64,000 bases of DNA from Xylocopa sonorina (lineage: Eukaryota; Arthropoda; Insecta; Hymenoptera; Apidae). Below the pieces are notes generated by a model. The model did not search any database and was not told the DNA's origin. It was given only the letters and a program-made list of their open reading frames with translations. Location: positions 496,001 to 560,000 of the forward strand of contig NW_027490176.1 in the NCBI RefSeq assembly GCF_050948175.1, read 5' to 3'. Shown here piece after piece: positions 52,748 to 60,750 of the stretch. The position numbers and the translations under genes are program-made. The first letter of the stretch is position 1. Each line of letters opens with the position of its first letter.

Positions 52748-54358
52748 TGTCACGTCCCGAGGTGCGGGTGCGCTCGCAACGGTGGCACAAAGTCGTAACC
52801 GTTCCCGAAAATAACGCGAATTGCGTCCGGCCCGGGTTCGTTGGCGTTTCGGACTCGATAAAACGGTAATTAACACTAAACTTACCTTGCGAAGGCTTGA
52901 TTCCGCTGTCTGATTTCTCTTTCCAGGTACCTGGAGCGCCTTGGATCCGCAACCGGGATGGCGGCGGCGTACGGCTGGAACGGAGGTACGTCTACGGGAA
53001 TAAGCGTCCAGGCGGGTTGACTCCGGCTGGCAGGTATCGGCGTTTGGCCCTGACGATTGGCGACTCGTACGGGTCGTGCGGCGAAGGAAACCTCCTTCAC
53101 AGGAACCAGGACTCGAACGTAGGAAATTGAATATTCTGGTGCATCACCCACGTATTCCCGAGCGAGACGACGATTAAACTCTCTCCTCCCCGCGCGTCGT
53201 GTACGCTTTGTCGGAGGTGCAAGGCTCATCGAGAATACTTGAACTTCGGTTGAATACGGCACGGCTAAGCGTTGGTTCGCTCTAGCTTACCGGGATCGAC
53301 CTGGGCGCAAGATATTCTGTACACGGTAGAAGTGGGGATGGAGCAACTAAGCGCTGGTTCGCTCTAGTCGTCGAGCCTCAAGACTATCGTAGATGAGATA
53401 TAGAATTAGAATAATCGCGAGCGTACCCGTGGATTAGAATTAAGGAATTGTATTTGAACTTGAATAAAGATACTTTGAATCTTGTAAAAATAAACTATAT
53501 TCTATGATTTCACTATACTAGATACACTTGACTAAATTCTAAGTTACTGACTAGCGATTACAATGAGAATTAGAAATAGTATAAAGTATTGAATGGACTC
53601 CGCTATGGGAGTATGGATAGAGACGAATGCATTAGAGCTAATTGCTCGTTGCGAATGAGCCTATTGCTCGGAAGTGCATCGTTCGGATGCTGGATTAGAA
53701 CTCCCCGGTTCGGAGATGAGATACGAACTCTCCAGTTCGGAGATGAGATACCAACTCTCCTGTTCGGAGATGAGATTGGAACTGACTCTCGGATCTCGCG
53801 TCCGCGACCTCCTCGGATCGCGCGGCGCGCGAGTCGCTGGGCCCTCGCGGTGGGGCGGACGGTCGGAGTAGGGCGGCCGCTCGGCCCTCGTGGTGGGGCG
53901 GCCGTTCGGAGTGGGGCGCGGCCCGCGTTAAGCGTGAGCCGCGAGCGTCGAGTGTGCGCGCGAGTGCAACGGAACATAACCGTGCATGAATAAAATATAT
54001 ACATATATTCACTTAAATCTAGGTGTGTGTTGTTGTGTATATACATATATGAGTAGTGTGCTTATTCTAGTCCCACATGTACGAGAAGTACGTATAGGGC
54101 TTCGTGATCGCTGGGGATTCGACCCAGTATGTGTCGGAGAGCTCCTCGCCCTCGTAATACGGGGTGAAGTCCTCCCCCTCGTGTGTGGAGATCGCGCGTG
54201 GGCGCGGCATGCTGCATCCCTCTTCCCTCTCGTACCTTTGTCTCCTTCTGTAGGGACGGCGAGTCGGCGGGTGGCCCGTGTGCAGGGGCTCCGGATACGG
54301 ATGCTGGGGATGATGAGGTGGACGCCGGAGGGTGGCAGGCGGTACGCCTGACGTTACA
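52748..54358 (-). repeat. 3' LTR of the full-length element
   Basis: 1611 bp, ends TGTCACGTC and GACGTTACA on the plus strand. In the element's sense it begins at 54358 (U3). The first 292 bp are the end of the Pol reading frame. The TATA-like stretch follows at about 53990-54012, then the minisatellite (53698-53778), the LTR-internal ORF (52882-53229) and a donor-like GTAAGT. It differs from the 5' LTR at, for example, 'gtgcgggtgcg', 'gaataagcg', 'gacgattaaac' and 'agtggggatgg'. Confidence 0.95.
52882..53229 (-). CDS. LTR-internal ORF in the 3' LTR, 115 aa, unknown function
   Basis: Copy of the ORF at 60403-60750, intact with ATG. It differs at a few codons, for example an Asn in place of the first Ile of the Arg-rich segment (EFNRRLAREYV). 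Its position in the 3' LTR means it would lie in the 3' end of genomic RNA only if transcription runs past R; the 5' LTR copy is the one expected in the leader. Confidence 0.4.
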   Translation of the reverse strand: MSLAPPTKRTRRAGRREFNRRLAREYVGDAPEYSISYVRVLVPVKEVSFAARPVRVANRQGQTPIPASRSQPAWTLIPVDVPPFQPYAAAIPVADPRRSRYLEREIRQRNQAFAR

Positions 54359-57300
54359 CCACCCCCCTTGGAAAAAGAATCTCGGCCATGCCGAGATCTC
54401 TTGTCTGTTGGGTAGATTTCGGGATGCTGGATCCTTCTCTTGGTCCTGTCGGCTGGATGCTGCGGAATCTGAGGCTTTTCGCCTGGTTGATCCTGGCGAT
54501 AACGTTTGGAGTTTGGACCGTGGCTGCGGGCTTCCTTCAGATTACAGGCACTTTCGTCGCTTTCACTTTCAGCGTTCGTTTGAATGTCACTGCTCTCACT
54601 GACTTCATTTTCAGTTTTTCGCACTTTTCTTTCACTAGCATCCACACTCTGCATACTATGCATTCGTTTACAAATTTTGATTTTGTTCGTATGAACAATT
54701 TTATGGCGCCCTTTTACATTCAGCTTAACATTACAGTTGCCCAAAATATCGAGGATACGGTACGGTCCAGAGTATTGTGCCTGGAACTTATGTTTGTTCG
54801 GCTCTTTTAAAAGATAGACCCATTGGCCTACCTCGAAGTTTTGGACATTGAGATTTCGGTCATTGTAATATTTAGAATGGCGTTTCGCATTGTCTAGATT
54901 GGCTTTAGCCAAATCCTGAGATTTCGAGATTTTCTCCTGAAGTTGTATAAGATAGTCGCTATAAGTTTCGTTATCAGAGCTGTCCTGAAAAGGAGTGGCT
55001 GACGGCGTCCTAGCTATCCTGCCGAACACTAGTTCGTGTGGGGTGTATAATGTACCCTCGTGCACACTGGTGTTGTATGAAAACATTGCATACGGTAACC
55101 AATTCACCCAATCGTTACTCGACTCTATGTAATGCTTCAGATATTCGGCCAGGACGTGGTGAGATCGTTCAACGGACCCGTTTGTCTGTGGATGGAACGC
55201 AGTGGACTTGTATTGTTTAATACGGAATTTGATTGCTATGGCTTTAATCAAGCTATTTATAAAGTTCGAACCTTGGTCCGTGAGTATGCCTTTCGGGCAT
55301 CCGAACTTACAAATGAATTCTTTTATTAAAGCTTCGGCAATGTCTACTGCGGTGGTGGTTTTGAGAGGAACTGCGACTGAGTATTTAGTGAGGAGATCTT
55401 GGATCGTGAGGATACTTGTATAACCGTCGGAAGTTTCGGGAAGAGGACCCATTACGTCCATTGAAATCTTATCGAATGCCCTGCCAGGGGTGTCGGTTAA
55501 AGTGAGAGGCTGTCTGGTCTTTACCCGGACCATTTTCTCTGTCTGACAACTTTTACATTTGCCAATATATTCTTGTATTTGTGTTTTCATGTTTGGCCAA
55601 AAGTATTGTTGTCTGATGCGAGAATAAGTTTTATTAACCCCTTTGTGACCTCCCACAGGGGAGTCGTGGTTTTCTCTTATTATTTTCAGTCGCTCCTCGA
55701 CCGAAGGGGTTTTAATGAGGCCCTGGCAGACCGTAATCTGGACAGTTGTTTCATAAAACAGGTCCTGAAGGATTTTCTGGATTCGGGACCAGGATACGGA
55801 GTCTAGATAGGTTTGTGCGATACTAAATGTTTGTAATTGTAATTCGTTTACAACGTCGCACAAGGATCTGAATGTTTCTATTACGGTCTGGAAATTGATT
55901 GATCTGGTGGAATGTTCGATGATTGGAAGCTGGATTTGGAATTCGTTTCCGATTTGTATGACTTTGGCTTTGGTAAGAACGTGATTTTTGTTTGGAAGGA
56001 ATTTTTCAGCGTTCGCTAGATCTTTGGCGCCCGTGTCATAGGGGTGCCCAGATTGCGTGACGAAGACAACTACATTGTCTCGTCGCGTTGATAATGCGTC
56101 ACGGCTGAAATTAAATAGAGGTTCGCGTCGGAAAAATTCATTTGGAGCAGGAGTATAGAAGTCGGTGCTATCGCTGGCGACTTGCGGAGGTGGTGCTGTG
56201 TTGGTACGGAAGGACGTGCCTGGAGTCGGTAATTCAGGTTCTGATGTTACCGGAGTAGGAGGAGGCGCTAGTGTGGTATACTTTTTACGGGTTTCCGGAG
56301 GCACATCGAAGATGTCGTCCTCCGAGTTTTCTGAATACGAGAGCGGAAAAATTTGAGCGGGATTCCGCGACAATGCGTCCGCATTAAGGTTCGTTTTTCC
56401 ACTTTTATAGACCATCTCGTAGTCAAATTCCGCTAACTTAAGCCTCCACCGTACGAGTCTACTTGACGGGTCCTTGACCGAATTCATCCACACTAACGGT
56501 CGATGGTCGGTAACGAGTTTGAATTGATTACCGTATATGTATGGACGAAAGTAATGGACGGCGTAGACAATCGCCAGACACTCCTTCTCGATCGTGGAGT
56601 AGTTTTTCTCCGCAGCGTTTAACAGTCGCGACGTGTACGCGATTGGCAAGTCGCGGCCTATTGGTCCTTGACTCAAGATAGCACCAATAGCTTCGGCGGA
56701 CGCGTCGGTCGTTATCACGAATGGTTGTTTAAAGTTGGGGTACTGCAAGATAGGCGCTTCGCATAGGCAATCTCGGAGTTTGACGAATGAATTCTCTTGC
56801 TCGTTACGCCATACAAAGGGCGCGTCTTTTTTTAACAAATTTGTAAGTGGCTTAGCAATATTGGAAAAATTTGCGATGAACCGCCTGTAGTATCCCGCGA
56901 GCCCGAGGAATTGTTTGATCTGTTTCGCGTTGCGCGGGCGCGGAAAATTTTTGACGGCGCTAATTTTCGCAGGGTCAGGTTTTACACCGTGCTCACTGAT
57001 AATATGACCCAAATAGCTTACTTCTCTCCTCAAGAATTCGCACTTATCCGGCTGCAATACTAAATTAGCTTCTTTGAGCCGTTGAGTTAATTTATCGAAT
57101 TTAAGTCGATGTTCTTGAAGAGAGCTAGCGTAGATAACAATGTCGTCCAAATAGACGAAAATTTCGTTCCCCTGGAGACCGGACAGGACATTGTCCATAA
57201 GTCGTTGGAACGTCGCTGGCGCATTTTTTAATCCGAATGGCATTCTTTTAAATTCATAATGCCCGTGAGGCGTCGAAGAAGCAGTTTTGGGAGCATCGGC

Positions 57301-57975
57301 GGGCTCCATTGGGATCTGGTGAAATCCGCTCGCGAGATCGAATGTACTAAAATACTTCGCACTCCCGAGCTGATCAAGTATCTCGGTAATGCAAGGGAGG
57401 GGATAGGCATCGGCGACAGATTTCTCATTGAGTGCGCGGTAGTCGATGACGACGCGCCATTGCTTGTTGCCCAAGGAGTCCGGTTTCTTTGGGACAACCC
57501 ACAATGGCGAATTATATGGTGATTTTGACGGAGAGATGACACCATTTTGTAAAAATTTGTCGACTTGTCGTCGAATCTCCTCCTTATGAGCTGGTGGGAA
57601 ACGGTATTGTTTCACATTGACGGGGCGGTCGTCGACGGTTGGAATCTTGTGCGTGGTTGCTGACGTATGCCCTAATTTATCCCCCTCAATGTGAAAAAGC
57701 TCCTGCGTGCTTTGAACGAGACGGACGACGTGCTCTCTTTCCTCTGCGTTGAGGTGGTCGAGACGGAGGAGACTAAGAATTCGATCTAAGCGAGATTTCG
57801 AAAGGTTGGCGGATTTCGATGTTTGTTTTAACGGCGCCTGTTGTACATTATTTTTAACCGCCTGAGCATAGGAGATTTGCTGAACATTCGCGATTTTGCA
57901 ACGCGAAGGAGGAGTTTCGATTGTCGAGTATGGTGTCTGACTCGAGAAAGAAATAGAAGTTTTTCCCTTTTTGGG
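54067..57975 (-). CDS. pol: Pol polyprotein: reverse transcriptase, RNase H, integrase
   Basis: The frame is open from 58065 and real coding probably enters near 57975. There is no ATG; residue numbers here count from the GTG at 57615. RT: FSTFDLASGF (catalytic D93) and FVYLDDIVIY (YLDD 155-158). RNase H: TTDAS (D304), E344, VTDH (D370), NADALSR (D413). A spacer of about 220 residues follows (431-645). Integrase: zinc finger H650, H657, C687, C690; catalytic D720, D780, E816 with the D-x35-E spacing; then a GPY/F module (YSGPYRI about 948-954). The tail after about 990 is polar. From residue 1087 the last 96 residues are encoded inside the 3' LTR, after reading through the polypurine tract. 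It makes cDNA in the cytoplasm and inserts it in the nucleus. The frame differs from protease by +1 (or -2). RT motif residues just upstream of 57615 (THKIPT) confirm that the GTG is not the real start. Confidence 0.95.
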   Translation of the reverse strand, partial: PKKGKTSISFSSQTPYSTIETPPSRCKIANVQQISYAQAVKNNVQQAPLKQTSKSANLSKSRLDRILSLLRLDHLNAEEREHVVRLVQSTQELFHIEGDKLGHTSATTHKIPTVDDRPVNVKQYRFPPAHKEEIRRQVDKFLQNGVISPSKSPYNSPLWVVPKKPDSLGNKQWRVVIDYRALNEKSVADAYPLPCITEILDQLGSAKYFSTFDLASGFHQIPMEPADAPKTASSTPHGHYEFKRMPFGLKNAPATFQRLMDNVLSGLQGNEIFVYLDDIVIYASSLQEHRLKFDKLTQRLKEANLVLQPDKCEFLRREVSYLGHIISEHGVKPDPAKISAVKNFPRPRNAKQIKQFLGLAGYYRRFIANFSNIAKPLTNLLKKDAPFVWRNEQENSFVKLRDCLCEAPILQYPNFKQPFVITTDASAEAIGAILSQGPIGRDLPIAYTSRLLNAAEKNYSTIEKECLAIVYAVHYFRPYIYGNQFKLVTDHRPLVWMNSVKDPSSRLVRWRLKLAEFDYEMVYKSGKTNLNADALSRNPAQIFPLSYSENSEDDIFDVPPETRKKYTTLAPPPTPVTSEPELPTPGTSFRTNTAPPPQVASDSTDFYTPAPNEFFRREPLFNFSRDALSTRRDNVVVFVTQSGHPYDTGAKDLANAEKFLPNKNHVLTKAKVIQIGNEFQIQLPIIEHSTRSINFQTVIETFRSLCDVVNELQLQTFSIAQTYLDSVSWSRIQKILQDLFYETTVQITVCQGLIKTPSVEERLKIIRENHDSPVGGHKGVNKTYSRIRQQYFWPNMKTQIQEYIGKCKSCQTEKMVRVKTRQPLTLTDTPGRAFDKISMDVMGPLPETSDGYTSILTIQDLLTKYSVAVPLKTTTAVDIAEALIKEFICKFGCPKGILTDQGSNFINSLIKAIAIKFRIKQYKSTAFHPQTNGSVERSHHVLAEYLKHYIESSNDWVNWLPYAMFSYNTSVHEGTLYTPHELVFGRIARTPSATPFQDSSDNETYSDYLIQLQEKISKSQDLAKANLDNAKRHSKYYNDRNLNVQNFEVGQWVYLLKEPNKHKFQAQYSGPYRILDILGNCNVKLNVKGRHKIVHTNKIKICKRMHSMQSVDASERKVRKTENEVSESSDIQTNAESESDESACNLKEARSHGPNSKRYRQDQPGEKPQIPQHPADRTKRRIQHPEIYPTDKRSRHGRDSFSKGGGVTSGVPPATLRRPPHHPQHPYPEPLHTGHPPTRRPYRRRQRYEREEGCSMPRPRAISTHEGEDFTPYYEGEELSDTYWVESPAITKPYTYFSYMWD
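54359..54369 (-). promoter_or_regulatory. Polypurine tract (plus-strand cDNA primer)
   Basis: Directly abutting the 3' LTR, the minus strand reads AAGGGGGGTGG (one T). This is where an RNase H-resistant primer for second-strand synthesis is expected. It is also translated, as a Gly-rich KGGG stretch of Pol, because the Pol frame passes through it. Confidence 0.75.
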
Positions 57976-58975
57976 ATGAGCCGATCGGTACGGCGGATAC
58001 GTTAGATTTAGTAGATTTAGAAAAAACCGGATACAGCGACGGACTATCCTCCTCGTGGAGGGGAGTCATGATTTGCGCGGGCTCAAGTACGATTTCTGGT
58101 AACGCGATTTCGACGGCGCGGTCGGATGAATTAATTATTCGAGTTACCGCTTTGCCCCGAATTACTCTGACGAGAGCGTTTCCGAAAAATATACCCGGCG
58201 CAAGATCGATACGAGGAATTATACCTTCCGCGAGGTTCGAATTAACTACGCGGACCTTGATACCGATATTTGATCTCGGCGGAATGGAGATACGGTCTCC
58301 TGACTTCGGAGAAGCTGCTTTGTCTTGCGTTCGAAGCTTCGATTTCGTTGCTGCATCGCGTTTCAGCGGAGGCGATGATTTACGCGGCGGGCGCGGCGGC
58401 GGAGGGGGAATAGATTCCGTGCGCGGCGCTTGTTTACGTTTCGGCGATAGGAGAGGCTTTATTTTCGAGTCCGGTGACGGTTCCTCGAGTGCTTCGATAT
58501 CGTCTTCGAAAGGAATTCTCTTACCATTCCATTTGATTATTTTATTTGGAAAAGAGATTTCTGCGTCCATACAGAACCCGGAGCCGAGGATCCCGCTTAG
58601 TTTAAGGGGAAAATCATCCTCGACCACATTAAAAGGAACGACGCGACCGAAAATGACAAGATTCACCGTCCCTAAGGTTGCGGTTTTGCCATCGGTTACC
58701 CCTGTTATTATTACGATCTCGGACTTATCGATTCGCGCGGATGCTTTTAGAGCCGAACGTTTTATAATATTTATTTCCGCCCCAGTGTCCACCATGAAGC
58801 GAGTTGGTGAAATTAGAAGATCGGATTTTAAAATTACGTTTGGCGTGCTAGTTTTTCCGGTTATGTTTATCGCGGCGTTTCGTCGATTTCCGCGTTGGAG
58901 TTGTTCGCGGCGAGAGGACGGACTTGGTGCGCGGCCTCGCCACCTGTCTCGCGGCGGGTGCGGAGGCCATTGTCG
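57854..58975 (-). CDS. pro: Retropepsin-type aspartic protease and linker, -1 frame from gag
   Basis: The frame is open from the slippery site at 58975-58981 to a TAA at 57854-57856, with a first ATG at 58795. The active-site motif is MVDTGAEINII (catalytic D at 58787-58789). The later hydrophobic-Gly stretch SGILGSGF is probably the second conserved protease segment. Then come a Pro/Lys-rich linker and a segment (IVLEPAQIM, PLHEED) typical of the protease-RT junction. Expected role: processing of the Gag-Pol polyprotein as a homodimer. The last 35 or so codons before the TAA look less protein-like than the overlapping Pol frame, suggesting the ribosome, or the ancestral gene, leaves this frame near 57960-57990. 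Confidence 0.85.
   Translation of the reverse strand, partial: RQWPPHPPRDRWRGRAPSPSSRREQLQRGNRRNAAINITGKTSTPNVILKSDLLISPTRFMVDTGAEINIIKRSALKASARIDKSEIVIITGVTDGKTATLGTVNLVIFGRVVPFNVVEDDFPLKLSGILGSGFCMDAEISFPNKIIKWNGKRIPFEDDIEALEEPSPDSKIKPLLSPKRKQAPRTESIPPPPPRPPRKSSPPLKRDAATKSKLRTQDKAASPKSGDRISIPPRSNIGIKVRVVNSNLAEGIIPRIDLAPGIFFGNALVRVIRGKAVTRIINSSDRAVEIALPEIVLEPAQIMTPLHEEDSPSLYPVFSKSTKSNVSAVPIGSSQKGKNFYFFLESDTILDNRNSSFALQNRECSANLLCSGG
57960..57975 (-). other. Protease-to-Pol frame change region (homopolymer runs)
   Basis: On the minus strand the sequence is CCC, five A, GGG, five A. Upstream the protease frame looks coding and downstream the Pol frame does; the two frames overlap between 58065 and 57854. 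The change is +1 (equivalently -2), opposite in sign to the gag-pro shift. It is either a second recoding site or a 1-nt indel in one of the runs, real or a sequencing error. Confidence 0.6.
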
Positions 58976-60186
58976 TTTCCCGAATTTTTATTTACCGCGT
59001 TGTTGTACTGCCTTTTTCGGCACTCGCCTATTTCGTGCCCCGGGGTCTTGCAATAGCGACAAAATTTGGGCGCGTCCCTGGCTACGATTTGTCTCGGTTG
59101 TTCGTACGCGGGGCCTCGAGTAGGAGGCGGTACGTCCCTGGATCGCAAGTATTCCTGCGGTCGGTACGGCGATGGCGGTCTGAGCCGACACTCGGTCGCG
59201 TAATGTCCGATATTATTGCATTTTCGGCAAATAATTTCGGCTGGTTTTTCGCGCGATTCTGGTCGCGCGACACGCGATCTACCTAGCCGGTTGCAATCAC
59301 GTTCGTGCATTTGATAGAGCTCCCGCGCTCGAGCGAACGTTTCTCGCAATGTACCGAATGAATTTACCGTCATTTGCATTCGAATTTCTGGAATGAGACC
59401 GTCTTTAAAACATTGTAATGTGAGCGCGTCTACGTCATCGAGCGATTCCGGTGTGTCTCGTCGAGCAAGCCTTTCGCAATCAATTATAGCGGTTCTAAGA
59501 TCTTTTACTCGACCGATGTAATCTAGAATGTGCTCGTTCGCGCGCATAAATATATTAGCAAGTTCACCCCGATAATGATGAGCTGATTTTACGGAGCAAA
59601 AAGTGCTGCGAAGAACGTCCGTTAATTCGAGTATTGTGTAACACGGCTCGTCTTCTAGCGCGGCGTAGGCACGACCCTTGAGTTTTCCCTTAAGCAGGCG
59701 TGTGAAAGTTCGCTCGCACCCATTAGGGATAAGCTCATAAGCGCGTTTACACGCTCGGGTAAACTGAAGAATAGGAATGTTCTGACCATCGAATGTCGGC
59801 ACGGCTTCGAGGGCCTGCTTAAGCGATAGCTCGTCGTGTTGCGAACTATTTGTATTGAAATCGGAGCTCGAATTATGTCCGGAAAGCGGATTTCCCCGAG
59901 GAATATCTAGAGAAACAGTATCGTCGCGCGTTAAATCAGGCGTTCTGCGAATAGATTCTAATTCACGACGTAAAATATCTATTTGCTGGAGCAACGCGGC
60001 ATTACTCGGATCGGTCGCTTTCGTATTTTTCGCGGAAGTATTTTGTTGCGCGGTACTAGGAAGAGGCTCGGCGATAGCGTCTTGGAAATCAAGCGTTCTG
60101 CTAGTGCGTTTTTCGCGTTCAGAATCGGCCATCGCGGCGGCTCGCTGTGTCTGCTGGCGCGTTTTTGTCGGAGTCCGGGTTGCCAT
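58867..60186 (-). CDS. gag: Gag structural polyprotein with two CCHC zinc knuckles, 439 aa
   Basis: Starts at an ATG 51 nt after the primer-binding site. Residues 1-120 are polar, with a helical, probably coiled segment (LLQQIDILRRELESIRR, about 65-81). The 125-300 region (VPTFDGQNI, YIGRVKDLRTAI) has the look of a Ty3/Gypsy capsid domain. Two nucleocapsid knuckles of form C-x2-C-x4-H-x4-C lie at about 320-333 (CRKCNNIGHYATEC) and 376-389 (CRYCKTPGHEIGEC); these bind the genomic RNA. The frame ends at TAA 58867-58869, after overlapping the protease frame for about 36 codons. Gag forms the cytoplasmic particle. The start is supported by position and by the lack of other in-frame ATGs between it and the LTR. 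Confidence 0.93.
   Translation of the reverse strand: MATRTPTKTRQQTQRAAAMADSEREKRTSRTLDFQDAIAEPLPSTAQQNTSAKNTKATDPSNAALLQQIDILRRELESIRRTPDLTRDDTVSLDIPRGNPLSGHNSSSDFNTNSSQHDELSLKQALEAVPTFDGQNIPILQFTRACKRAYELIPNGCERTFTRLLKGKLKGRAYAALEDEPCYTILELTDVLRSTFCSVKSAHHYRGELANIFMRANEHILDYIGRVKDLRTAIIDCERLARRDTPESLDDVDALTLQCFKDGLIPEIRMQMTVNSFGTLRETFARARELYQMHERDCNRLGRSRVARPESREKPAEIICRKCNNIGHYATECRLRPPSPYRPQEYLRSRDVPPPTRGPAYEQPRQIVARDAPKFCRYCKTPGHEIGECRKRQYNNAVNKNSGNDNGLRTRRETGGEAAHQVRPLAANNSNAEIDETPR
58933..58981 (-). promoter_or_regulatory. Programmed -1 ribosomal frameshift signal (gag to pro)
   Basis: The heptamer GGGAAAC (58981-58975) sits in the gag frame as G GGA AAC, the canonical X XXY YYZ arrangement; the same heptamer is known from gag-pro junctions of some retroviruses. 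After a 6-nt spacer (GACAAT) comes a GC-rich hairpin: GGCCTC (58968-58963) pairs with GAGGCC (58938-58933), and CACC with GGTG inside it across a 2x2 internal loop. The -1 frame entered is open right through the protease. Frame, spacing and structure all agree. Confidence 0.85.
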
Positions 60187-60237
60187 ATCTAGTTTCGCGG
60201 TTCCTTTCGGCGGAATTTCCGGAGGGAACGCGTGGCT

Positions 60238-60255
60238 ATCCCACCGCTGTCACCA
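60238..60255 (-). promoter_or_regulatory. Primer-binding site, probably tRNA-Leu
   Basis: The minus strand reads TGGTGACAGCGGTGGGAT, starting 13 nt downstream of the 5' LTR. It is complementary to a tRNA 3' end ...ATCCCACCGCTGTCACCA. That matches the acceptor/T-arm end of animal leucine tRNAs as I remember them (…ATCCCACCGCTGCCACCA), with one difference. The terminal TGG complementary to CCA supports the call. The tRNA identity is from memory and should be checked against the host's tRNA set. Confidence 0.65.
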
Positions 60256-60400
60256 AAAATAACTTTCGTGTCACGTCCCGAGGTGCGGTTGCGCTCGCAA
60301 CGGTGGCACAAAGTCGTAACCGTTCCCGAAAATAACGCGAATTGCGTCCGGCCCGGGTTCGTTGGCATTTCGGACTCGATAAAACGGTAATTAACACTAA

Positions 60401-60409
60401 ACTTACCTT
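60401..60409 (-). promoter_or_regulatory. Putative splice donor in the LTR
   Basis: The minus strand reads AAG/GTAAGT, a full match to the eukaryotic 5' splice-site consensus, with the GT at 60406-60405. The TAA of the LTR ORF is formed by the same bases. All family A LTRs keep GTAAG here, and family B has AAAG/GTAACA at the corresponding place (22225-22233). Use as a donor is inferred; no acceptor was identified. Confidence 0.45.
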
Positions 60410-60750
60410 GCGAAGGCTTGATTCCGCTGTCTGATTTCTCTTTCCAGGTACCTGGAGCGCCTTGGATCCGCAACCGGGATGGCGGCGGCGTACGGCTGGA
60501 ACGGAGGTACGTCTACGGGAACAAGCGTCCAGGCGGGTTGACTCCGGCTGGCAGGTATCGGCGTTTGGCCCTGACGATTGGCGACTCGTACGGGTCGTGC
60601 GGCGAAGGAAACCTCCTTCACAGGAACCACGACTCGAACGTAGGAAATTGAATATTCTGGTGCATCACCCACGTATTCCCGAGCGAGACGACGAATAAAC
60701 TCTCTCCTCCCCGCGCGTCGTGTACGCTTTGTCGGAGGTGCAAGGCTCAT
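60403..60750 (-). CDS. LTR-internal ORF in the 5' LTR, 115 aa, unknown function
   Basis: ATG-started, 115 codons, downstream of the TATA-like element and therefore in the transcribed leader. The N-terminal 30 residues are strongly basic (PTKRTRRAGRREFIRRLAREY), resembling a nuclear-localisation or arginine-rich RNA-binding segment. A Pro/Ala-rich middle includes a 27-residue block present or absent in frame between LTR copies. The end is ADPRRSRYLEREIRQRN, probably helical. The same N- and C-terminal motifs occur in family B. The final TAA overlaps a splice-donor consensus, so splicing could join this ORF to a downstream exon. I do not recognise the family. An alternative view is that it is a fortuitous ORF in GC-rich DNA, but the cross-family motif conservation and in-frame indel argue against that. 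Confidence 0.5.
   Translation of the reverse strand: MSLAPPTKRTRRAGRREFIRRLAREYVGDAPEYSISYVRVVVPVKEVSFAARPVRVANRQGQTPIPASRSQPAWTLVPVDVPPFQPYAAAIPVADPRRSRYLEREIRQRNQAFAR

Noticed and set aside
54359..54950. An env gene after pol
   Set aside because: Pol runs to and into the LTR, and no further frame with a signal peptide or membrane segment is present in the internal region.
58068..60262. Plus-strand ORFs opposite gag and protease (for example 58068-59123)
   Set aside because: They are shadows of the minus-strand genes, have no recognisable domains, and are explained by base composition.
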